From Hydractinia symbiolongicarpus (Eukaryota > Cnidaria > Hydrozoa > Anthoathecata > Hydractiniidae): a stretch of DNA of 64,000 bases. Below, one piece after another: positions 11,501 through 20,742 of the stretch (within the stretch, counting starts at the first letter, position 1; every line of letters begins with the position of its first letter). Where the stretch lies: assembly GCF_029227915.1 (NCBI RefSeq), contig NC_079888.1:4911001-4975000 (forward strand). The letters are read 5' to 3'. Both the position numbers and the translations under genes were made by a program. The notes beneath the pieces were generated by a model. The model worked only from the letters and a program-made list of their open reading frames with translations, was not told where the DNA came from and ran no database searches.

Positions 11501-14500
11501 AATTGCTAGTAGCTACAGAGTTTTCCACCCACAGTAAGTAGCATAGTAAAGGAAACTTGCGAAGTTATATGGTTGGAACTCAACGAAAGGGATTTTCTAA
11601 GAGTACCAAACACTGAAGACAGCTGGCATGAAGTGGCTAATGAATTTGAAACAAATTGGAATTTGCCTCATTGTTTAGGAGCTATCTACGGTAAGCATGT
11701 GGTGATGCAGGCCCCTGCAAGAAGTGGTTCAGATTATTTTACCTGTATAAAAACACACAGTATAGTATTAATGGCAGTATGTAATGCAAATTACGAGTTT
11801 ACGTTTGTTGACATAGGAGATGCTGGACGACAAAGTGATGGTGGTGCAATTGATAATAATAAAATAAATACTTTATTTGGAGAAACTTTCGCAAGAAAAA
11901 CTTTCGCGAGAAAAAAAATTCTCCAATTAAAGCATGCCACCACCTAGCCCAATCCAAAACGCGGGAACTAAATTGTAACCATATGTTTTTATTGCTGATG
12001 ATTCATTCATGTTGAAACCCTTTATGTTAAAACCATTTCCTCGTTTGGATGCATGCCAGAAAAGAAAAATATTTAATTACAGATTATTAAGTGCTAGACG
12101 TGTCTCTGAAAATTGTTTCGGTATTAAAGCAGCAAGGTTTAAAATTTTTCGCAGGCCAATAATTGCACAATTTGATACCGTTAACTCGATAACAAAAGCT
12201 GTTTGTTGCTTTGCACAATTTTTTAATGATCAGTCAAAGCATGCACAGAAAAAGCAGTTATTGCCTGCCAGGATTCACTGACTGCAAAGATGTGGACTTT
12301 ATACAACATGGCGAATGGAGATCTGACACACTTGGTGACACCGGCCTAATCGATATTGGAGTACAGGGTTCGAATAACTATAATAAAACAGCCAAAGGGG
12401 TGCAAGACAATTTTAAGGAATATTTTAACTCTCCAAGTGGTGCTGTAAGCTGACAGCGGGATTATGTCAATAGAACAATAGATCCATTTGATTTATGAAA
12501 TATTTATATGAAAAATATATACAAAAATATAATAAAATAATAAAGTTTACTCTATACAGTTTCTCCAAATTCAATTTTGAAAAGCAACTGTTGTATTTTG
12601 ACTTTTGCTAATTTATTCCTTCAAGAATCATATATTCTCAGTGTTGGCACAAGGCTCTTACAAAGGCGCATATCTTCATCATTCTCTTCATCTGCAACTT
12701 TTCCACTGGAGATATTTTTCGTTGCTTCGTTAATATTTTTAAGCGTATTAAGGACATGCATGTCCATTTGAGCAGCTGTGTTCCTTCAATTTTTTACTAC
12801 TACTACTACTGCTAAAACTACTTTCCAAATTTGAGCGTTTTGCAGAACGTGTAGTTTGAGTATTACCACTTGCAGGGGAATCTACTACCACAGAAAAGTC
12901 TAAAACCATTTCGTGACTAGAAAGCATATGAACTGGTGGTGGTGAGCTCATAACATTACCATGTTTATTACCTTTTCTTGAATACACTGTGGTTGCACAA
13001 AATGTTTGCATTTTGGCAAAGTGTAGTATGCTGCCCCAGATTTAGTCATTTTTGACCGTTTTACTATGCACCTCTTCAGGTTCTCCCCAAGATTTTTCAA
13101 CCCACTTTTAAGGAATTCAACTAAAAAAGAAAATACATTAGCTGATAAATAAGTAGGTACCACAGAAGTAGCTTGCTAGTTTTGTAAAAAAAGGTTACAA
13201 TTTTTATATGTAGACTTTTATAGACACAAAGTGTGTGGCAAGCTTTTAGAGCCAGGTAGCTAGCTATATCTTACCTGTCTTATAAATTTCTTGGATAACA
13301 CTTCCCAACAAGTTTTTCTGTCTTGATCATGATGAGACCGCGCAAAGGTATTCCATAAAGCTGGATAGCGCTCCATCTTGTTAATGAAAACGTCTATGCC
13401 ATGTTAAAAACAACAGCTTCATCATATTTCTGCTTAGCTTATTCTAGCAAATTCCGCCCTTCATTTACTAGGTTGTTGCTTTGTGCCTCCACAGAATCGG
13501 TAAGGTTATTTTATTCTATTTCAGTTGAATAAGTAATATTTTATTCTCTAAGTTCACTTGATTTTGATAAAAGTTTAATACAGATCTGATGTTGTTGCTA
13601 GCCATCTTGAAAATAATCTAATTAAAAATTCTTTCGTAATTCATGTAGATTTTTGTAGATTTTTTGATTGGCTGTTAAAGTTGAAGCACAAAATGTAGCG
13701 CACAAGAAGTAGAGCCCATTCGACTTTTTTTTAAATCGACGCAGGGGATGCAAAAGCATGAGGTCAGTGGCATTATTCTGATATGCGCATGCGTAGATCA
13801 AAAGTCACGGCGCTTTTTATGACTGGGCACAAAATGCAGTTGCATGGAAACCGGCGTTTAAAGGGAACACAAGGTATAAAATGATGTTGGACTTATATTA
13901 CAGATTATTATTATTATTTCCGAATTTATATACAGGATGAGTATGTCAGTAAAAAATACTGTTATAAATATACGTCCTGTAGAGCTTAAAAAATTGGTTG
14001 ACAAATTTTTTAAAATTTTTTTATAAAAACTCTTTTCGTGCTTCTTTAAAGAATTCCAGATTTACTAAATATAAAGGTTTAGGGAATCCAATAGAGTAAT
14101 AAAAAATTGTATAATGCTTTTACAAATTACAAAACTCTTTCAAAAATGATGAGGCAGAACTGAGATGATAAAATTGACGCAGTTTTATTTAGCTGGCAAT
14201 TATGCAAAAACAGAGATGTATCACATTAATAATGTAGTGTAACTTTGCATCAAAGTATATTTATGAGGAATGAACTGGTAGATAGCCAGCTAGCTATATA
14301 TACACATGCTCACATGTTTTAAATTACTTTAGAAAGCTATCTGTTGATACAGAGAGTTACTTAATTTACTCAATAAAGAAAGGGTCCTTCTTTTTTAAAA
14401 CTGGACTGCAGTATGGTAGCCCACTTAGCTTTGCATTTTTTATTTTAAAGAGGAATTTTCAGGAAACCCTTTTTTGTTGTTGTTGTGGTGGTGGCATTGT

Positions 14501-17500
14501 CTTCTAAGAAATTCATCACTCAAGCCTTGCCTTAATTTAATATTGCAGGTTATTTGTTTCAAAGCTAAAGTCTATATTTGGTAAAAATTCATTTGGTGGA
14601 ATGGTGACAAAATCAGTTTTAAATGAAACATTTAAAATGATTTACAAAATTGCTTGCTTGCAGTTAAATGTTGCTGCAGTCAGTGAGGTCATCTATATCA
14701 TTGATGAACATATCAAGGACAAGTACTAATAATTTATCTTTACATATTATTTCTGTCACAAAAAATGTATATTTTTTAATTTTTAATTCTTTTTTATTTA
14801 GCAGAGAAATACATGACCTATATTTGCGTGGGTGTCCAATTATTCCACAAGACATCTATGCCATTACTCATGCTTTATCATTCTATCCTGGCATAACTTC
14901 AATAAATTTAAGAAATACACACATGACCAGTAAAGGTACGTAAGTTAAACTGTATAGTTGATTCAAAAAATTACTATGGTTCAGTTCAGTTCTAACAGTT
15001 CTATTTCTACATTTCTTTTTTCGTAAATTCTGTATTAAAAAAATAAAGAAATTTTTTTAAGCTTAGAATACCACGGAATGTATATGTATATATGTGTCAT
15101 GGCAAATATGCCAAGGTGCCCACCGGACGTATATATATGTCACAATAATAAATTCAGGTGCCTGATTTAAAATGTTCCTGCCATTCCGTGGTTCCCATGA
15201 AATAAGAAAGATTTTCAGGCAACATAACTATTTTTTTTTCTCATTGCTTTACTTACAAGAAAAAACTGCACAAAGTTGGGGATGTACACCTGCATCTTTA
15301 TGCAACTGCCGAACAATTTCAAACTTAAATCGCATGAAAGTATGTTTGTTTCTTTCTTCAACCTTGTTGTATATAACAAATGCATTGTATAATGCCTTTT
15401 CCAAAAAGTGGGAAAAAATCTAGGTATACCAGTGTAACTTTTACAAATGCAAAATTATTATCAATCATTGCGTCACCCATTTTCGATTGTAATCATGGAT
15501 AACAGTTGGCTTTTGGATTTGATCATTGCGAAGGTTGAGTCGGTTCACATTCACTGAATCAGCCTTATGCATTGTTGAAAGCATCTATATCACTACTCAC
15601 TAAAGTATTTTCATTCCTCTGGAATGCAAACTGGATTCTTGGAGGGTTTTCCTGTTTGAAGAAGGTTGAAAGCTTCAATCTGTTTCTTCTGACTGTTCCA
15701 GCAGCACTGGTTTTATTCTTGTAAAGGTAATGGAATAGAACTTCAATTGTGTACCAGTTGTCTACAAACAGTTTGTAGCCCAAACCAAGGCGATCGCTGG
15801 TTAAGTTAGCAAAATTAGGCCAGTTTTTCCAATCCTGTTCTCTAAGGCATGTTGTTCGTCATCACCAGCAGCAGTTTTACCACGGTACACAAATGAATTA
15901 CAGAGATAGCCAGAATTTATTTGAAGACCAAATAACTTAATTTCAAACCTGACTTTTTTACTTGGTATGTATTGCTTGAAAGATAACCTTCTTTACCATA
16001 GTACAATTTCTATATCTACGTAAATACTCAGGGCAGGAAGGTGAGTTGTCTTAAAACGATCGACTAAAAAGTCCACCGCATGTCTCACCTTGTGCAGTTT
16101 ATCCGGGTTTGGATGATTAGCATCATAATTAGAGTTGTCTGCAAAGTGTAGAAACTCCAATATCTTTTGAAATCTATTCCATGCCATTACCTTGTTGAAG
16201 ACAGTAGTTTTCAGTATAGGATCAGTGCTCCAATATTGATGGACTTGTGGCTTTCTGAATAAAGGTTGTTAGCCAATGCAATGTAGTTGCTTTCCACTGA
16301 CGGGATATTGCACTATTAGAATTTGCTTCAATATATTGATCAGCATACAAATTTGTTTGCGCTGAAATCTGTTTATGGAAGTCTTTAGTGATAAACAATT
16401 TCAAATAATTCAAAATGGCAGTGTTCTCTTTGTGAAATGCAACTTGAAGTCCAGCATTTGCAAAACATTTGTGCATTACAGGGTCTCTATCATTTCGCAA
16501 CCAGGTATCTCCCCATTGCATCTCTTTGTCATTTCATGTAACTTGATTGATACGTCTTCCCCTTTTCTTGTGCTGTAGCATTCCGAGCATTTTTTCCACC
16601 ACTTGTTCTTATTCTTTGCGTGAAATGTGGCACAGTTATTTCATTTGCAACATGCTGTTGGTCCTCTTCAGAAGAGCTTTCATACTCTAAATGCTGAGAA
16701 TCACGATCGTCATGCACCTGCAAGTACATAAGAAACAACATCTGCTGTCGAAATACCTTTTTTTGCAGCCATTTCACAAAAAGAGTGCTTTTTTTGCAGT
16801 GCAATATTGTTATCAAAACATAGTTAAGTTTTGAATGTTTGAACGTTCGGAAAGTGAGATTATAAAACATTCCAGAAGCCAAGGAATAACACAATAGAGC
16901 TGTTTTCAGCGCTGCAAGTCAAATTACAAGTCACTTTCCAAAGGGCACTGAGCTCAGTTTTCCATGATGTATAATTATATATAGTAGCTTCAACTAAAAT
17001 GCGGCCGGAGCCTAGAATGGTAGAATAATAATTACGTTGGGTCTCAAATGGTCAAAGGAAATCAATTGTTTTAATCTACGTGTAGTGAATTATTATTATT
17101 ATTCCAAATATTTATACAGGATATACCCACTTCAGTGTTGTTATTAATGTGGGTCCTGTGTTCTAAATGTATACATTAAGTATGCACCGGCTAGCGTACC
17201 CAATTTCCCACACATGGCTTTGGTTGACCAGTAGCTGTGGTAAAGACACTTACTAAACATGCCGGCGCTGTGGACCGAACCACGGACCATGTGATTACGA
17301 AGCGAACGCCATAACAACAAGGCCACGCGCCAAAATGATCGGTAAGATGTGAAAGATCTAATAATTTTCATAAAAATTGAAACTCTTCAAAGCAGAGGGT
17401 GCTTGTCAGTTTCAGGGCAAAGTCTTTTGGTAGGGTTTTGTCTGATTAGAATAAAATATGGAGATCTGTAAATGTATTTTAGGTACTTGTAATATTTCAG

Positions 17501-19918
17501 TGTATTATTGTCTTAGTAAAAAATCAGTCAAGGAACATTTTCTGGTCCAAAAATACAGAGTAAAATTTAAAAAAATTATTTTCCCAGTTATGTAATTAAT
17601 TCATGTCAGTGAACAATAAGTTAATCAGATAAATATATTATTACATTAAAGTACTAAAAGTATTATTAGAAAGTGAATGTTAATGTTGCACTTCTAAATT
17701 TTCTTTCTTTAAAATTAGAAAGGCTACAATACACCATGCATTTCTTTTTAGGTCTTGTGTACTTATTAAAAGCACTTTGCAAGTACGAGTCATTACTCAA
17801 TTTGGATTTTGGATTTAATGAGCCTATTGATTCCCCTGAAACAAGATCTGCATTACAAGAGTATCTTCCAATTGCAAGTTTAAAAAGCATAAAGTTTATG
17901 AATACAGATGTTGGAAATGAAACATTTGATGTATTTTTTCAAGCTCTAAAGGTAAAGAATGTGTTTTCTTAAATCTAAAATATAACATTGTCTTGTATGT
18001 GTGATTTGTGATGATTATGTTTTTACATGTTGGTTTTTTCTTTGCAAGGAACACGTCAAGAAATGTTACTAATAGGTTTCTCTGTGACAAAACATGTTTA
18101 CATGTATTTACTAAAGATAATTGTCCGGAAGTCCAGTTAAATATTCATAAATTTCATGAATCTGTAGACACCCTTTTTTATTTTTTTTGTTTGTAGACTC
18201 ACGAAACGCTTACTCATGTTGATATTAACTTTAATTCTGTTGACGATGTAAATAGTGATGCTATTTCTCAAGTTATTATTCACAACACAAAGTTGGAAAC
18301 TCTATCCATGTGGCATAGTCATATCACTGAGCACGGTGCCATGGTATTGATAAATGCCCTGGAACAACGATCAGTAAATTCACCAAGTTTGTGTCTAGGG
18401 CTGTATGGTTCGCAATATATATCTGAAGAAACATTAAAACATTTGGACGTAGGTGTTGTTTTTTTCAATAAAATAAATTTTGTTCTTTTTTAAGTAGTGA
18501 ATGGGGTTGACTATAATCTGTATTTAAAGCTGGTATTAAATGTTATATAAGTCTTTCTTTGCCTTTTTAGCCTTTAAATTCTTGTAAGAATTTTGAATAA
18601 TGACTGGGGTCTTTATTATAGGAATGTACAAGGTTTAATTGTAAATCTGAAGTAGAGAAGGAAGTAAAGATGGCAAAAACAGAGGGGCAAAGTCTTCCAA
18701 AAACACTGTCTGAGTTTATACTTGAAGGAGATGAAATGCATCAACAAAACCTCAAAGAAAACGAAGTTGTAAAAGTAAAATTGAAAGAAAAAAATCAAAA
18801 CGAAGAAAAAATTGAACAGGAAAGATATGTTGGGCTGGCATGTGGAAGTGATAGGGCTAAATCCAATATTAAAAACAACTACTTCTCTCCGCTTGATGAT
18901 CCAGGTAACGACTCTGGATCTATGCACTCATTATTTCTGAAAAGAAACTAGTTTTTATCTCTTATTTTGTTATTTCTTATGTTCATTCTTAGAAACATGC
19001 CAATATCATTATTTGTCAAATTAGCTCTGTGTTTAAGAAGTTTGCAATCATATGTTCACACTTAAATTAGATAGATGTTTCTTTTTAGAAAAAATGGTGG
19101 CATATGTGTTGGACCAAAAGTTTATTGGCGAAAGAGAAAATGGGTCATACTTTTCAGAGACACTGCTGGACAATTATGGTAAAGCGAAAGAATTATGGGC
19201 TTCATGTAATAGGTGCGATCACCCCATGCTGGACGTGGTAGCATATTATTGTAATAATAAAACACACAAGAACTTACTGGATGATGTAAACACAGCTTTA
19301 AAAGAATGTGGATTTTTTGGACTTGTGATTGATGAAGAAGAAATTCATCCAGTTCAAGAAGGTAATTATTGGAATACTGTACACATGTTGCAACAAGATT
19401 TTTTTATTGCTCTGCATTTTACAGCTAAATTGTGAAATCAGCAGTCGCTGAAAAATACTGTTGCTCTATGCTTTAATAATTAAATTAGTTTTATGGTATT
19501 AATGTTATATCACTATAAGCGTACAGACGATGATATCGATTTAGATTTGCTTTAAAAAGAAAATGGTTTTGTTTGCCGTCTTGTTTGTTAATATTTTTTT
19601 TGACTTTTTAATTTAGTTGAGGACTCCATTGATCTTTCGAAATTTGATGAAAAAAAACGACAGATATTTTCAATGATATCAAATCAAATTGGTTTCGAAG
19701 CAAGGTATTTGTCTCATTTCCTATTGGACTTTGATGACGTTCTGACTATATCAGTTGCTAATGAGGGAAATGTGACGGCATACACTAGTGACGTTCTGGC
19801 AAGGTGGTATGTAAAAACGAAAAAAGAACTGCGAACTTGGAAAAACTTGCGAAGTGTTCTAAAGTTCTTGGGTAAAGGTAAACTGATTGAAGATATTGAA
19901 TTAGATTTTAAGGACTGA
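5588..19918 (+). CDS. Rab-like GTPase / PH / LRR / Death-domain protein, copy A (11 coding exons)
   Basis: Exons: 5588-5988, 7458-7986, 9177-9392, 10014-10102, 14549-14722, 14802-14935, 17752-17951, 18197-18448, 18622-18904, 19089-19361, 19617-19918. All have GT/AG borders and matching phase; the total is 2853 nt, 950 residues. Residues 1-157 are Rab-like: P-loop GASGVGKS, NKAD, and a G5-like TSCK formed across the exon 1/2 junction. Residues about 221-307 are a PH domain with the conserved C-terminal Trp (EEWLNLL). Residues 311-411 are beta-rich, perhaps a second PH-like fold. Residues about 412-665 carry ribonuclease-inhibitor-type LRRs. Residues 666-759 are Lys/Glu-rich and likely coiled coil. 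Residues 760-850 are an unknown module with CNRC. Residues about 865-945 resemble a Death domain (VLARWYVKTKKEL). Switch II is abnormal: two codons are missing compared with copy C, leaving WDIAGRCW. An AG acceptor at 5581-5582 implies an upstream 5' exon. Likely an intracellular signalling protein; function is inferred only from domains. Confidence 0.82.
7131..7242 (+). repeat. Degenerate ~60-bp tandem repeat, about 2 units (intron 1, copy A)
   Basis: Two units starting GCGATCTAAGAAAGCATTTCT / GTGATTTAAGAAAGCGTTTT, each followed by a CTTC(A/G)TTCTT(A/G)AA motif. The matching intron of copy C holds five to six units (52180-52511). Confidence 0.65.
8962..9003. repeat. Perfect 19-bp inverted repeat, 4-nt loop (intron 2, copy A)
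   Basis: Arms 8962-8980 and 8985-9003 are exact reverse complements around the loop GATA. Copy C has the same hairpin near 54318-54359 with one mismatch (TTGAA to TTAAA). Likely a MITE relic or a structured intron element. Confidence 0.75.
11269..12453 (+). pseudogene. HARBI1-like transposase, broken (copy A)
   Basis: The frame starts at MWVRRLFLEKR and includes the helix-turn-helix-like FRMSPTRFEELL, the first catalytic-Asp region (GAIxGKHV; here GAIYGKHV, so the Asp is replaced by Tyr), DIGDAGRQSDGG with the second Asp, and the ENCFGIKAARFKIF block with the Glu. A 19-nt deletion near 11433 flanked by GTCA shifts the frame, a 27-nt segment after SDGG is missing, and another shift near 12270 separates the C-terminal block (FIQHGEWRSD). 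The product cannot be an active transposase. Confidence 0.8.
12500..13440 (-). pseudogene. MADF/Myb-like Harbinger accessory protein (copy A)
   Basis: Minus strand. The N-terminal part near 13275-13400 reads MERYPALWNTFARSHHDQD, then KTCWEVLSKKF, a MADF/SANT-like DNA-binding fold, and ends at a GTAAGA donor. Further exons at 12948-13163 and 12748-13011 encode a Ser-rich, basic tail (RSAKRSNLESSF, SSSKKLKEH). In Harbinger elements such a protein normally helps nuclear import and DNA binding of the transposase. Intactness could not be shown: exon joins are uncertain and there is a frame break upstream of 13400. Confidence 0.6.
13907..13985. repeat. SINE 3'-end-like fragment with (ATT)n
   Basis: An ATTATTATT run followed by TTTATATACAGGAT and ending TACGTCCTGT resembles the tail end of the SINE at 17090-17332 (ATTATTATT, TTTATACAGGAT, GGGTCCTGT). 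It lies just outside the Harbinger right end. Confidence 0.4.
15061..16960 (-). mobile_element. piggyBac-like transposon in intron 6 of copy A
   Basis: The left end follows a TTAA (15057-15060). The equivalent copy C sequence begins TTAA-CCCTTAGAATACC, a typical piggyBac start. The minus-strand coding pieces are DTWLRNDRDPVM (about 16222-16521), MAWNRFQKILEFLHFADN (15993-16187), a YIPSKKVRF block near 15960 and KLFVDNWYTIEVL (15565-15783), which holds the last catalytic Asp region. An acidic N-terminal part lies at 16529-16894. Frame breaks separate these pieces, so it is inactive. The right border is not certain. Confidence 0.78.
17090..17332 (-). mobile_element. tRNA-derived SINE in intron 6 (copy A)
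   Basis: Read on the minus strand from 17332: a box A-like TGGCGCGTGGCCTTGTTG, then box B-like GTGGTTCGGTCC, then a body containing CCATGTGTGGGAAATTGGG and an (AAT)n tail. The body motif CCATGTG(A/T)GGGAAATTGGG is shared with the SINE at 46223-46580, so the two appear related subfamilies with different tails. The identical insertion occurs at 62202-62443. Confidence 0.65.
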
Positions 19919-20742
19919 ACCTAATTATTTTAAGTGTTTATTCTATGATTTCTTTTCTTTTAAAAATTATCACTCAGACATCTAACAAACTTGACTTTGG
20001 AGTCTTTTTAATTATCTTTATTTTTTATGTGGGTAAAACTATATTTGTGTGGCCTAAAATGGTCCACACTTAAAGAACTCTTTTATGCTAAGTCAGTATT
20101 TATTTTGATTAATTATTTTTTTAAAAGATTTATGTCCACATTCTTTGCATTTATTCCTTAGGTGTGTATTTAAAATTTTGTACAAATAACATTTTAGTAG
20201 CATATATTTTATAAGCTTGTAAATATGCTCACTTCTAATTGTGTATTATAGATATTTTTTATGAAATTTATAGAATTATAAATAACACCATGTTATAAAT
20301 ATTCCAGCAGTGAATAGTTTTGAATTTTAATAATATCTATCCATCTATATATTATAAATGTTTGTATCACTTTTTCACCATTATGAGGTTGGTCTTATTC
20401 AAAAAAAAAAAAGAATTTACATCAATCAATCTGACTGCCGATGTGAAAAGTCTGTGCTAAAACTATTTTCAGAAAATCCACGGCAATAACATAAGTTTTT
20501 GGTTATTTGTCAAGTCAGGAAATCTACAGTCTGTTTACCTCAGTGTTATTCTGCAAAATAATTTAAATAATGAGCTAATTAGTTTTACTAATGCTTTTGC
20601 AGTGTAGTAAAATACACTTCTAAGATCATAAAGAGGATCTTTGGTAATACTTAATTTCTCCAAAGAGAGGCACAATCCAGATGCCATTGCATCATAATAA
20701 AGAGACTGCATAAAAAGGACATTTATTCTACTTTGATAAGAT
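19919..20742. other. Intergenic spacer between copies A and B
   Basis: Very AT-rich sequence holding presumably the 3' UTR of A and the promoter or 5' UTR of B. No gene, strong repeat or clear AATAAA in the expected place was seen. Confidence 0.5.

Larger units (their letters stand above)
11048..13853. mobile_element. PIF/Harbinger transposon in intron 4 of copy A
   Basis: The ends are 46-bp imperfect terminal inverted repeats at 11048-11093 and 13808-13853 (CGGTTT(T/C)CAT... ending ...AAAAAGCGCCG). Inside are two convergent genes, the usual Harbinger arrangement: a HARBI1-like transposase on + and a MADF/Myb-type accessory protein on -. The exact outer border and target-site duplication could not be fixed. 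The element sits between coding exons 4 and 5 and is at the same place in copy C but absent from copy B. Confidence 0.87.
1..18889. repeat. Segmental duplication, copy 1 (partner 44066-64000)
   Basis: The whole stretch from base 1 matches 44066 onward, nearly base for base, in exons, introns and transposons. The offset between copies starts at 44065, rises to about 45056 at gene exon 1 and 45405 at exon 2, and settles at 45111 in exons 7-9; each step is an identifiable indel. Position 64000 corresponds to about 18889. The duplication may extend beyond both window ends. It could be a true tandem duplication or two haplotypes assembled end to end; the sequence alone does not decide. Confidence 0.93.

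Noticed and set aside
18616-18927. 103-codon minus-strand frame
   Set aside because: Antisense shadow of coding exon 9 of copy A; Phe-rich translation of the Lys/Glu-rich linker.
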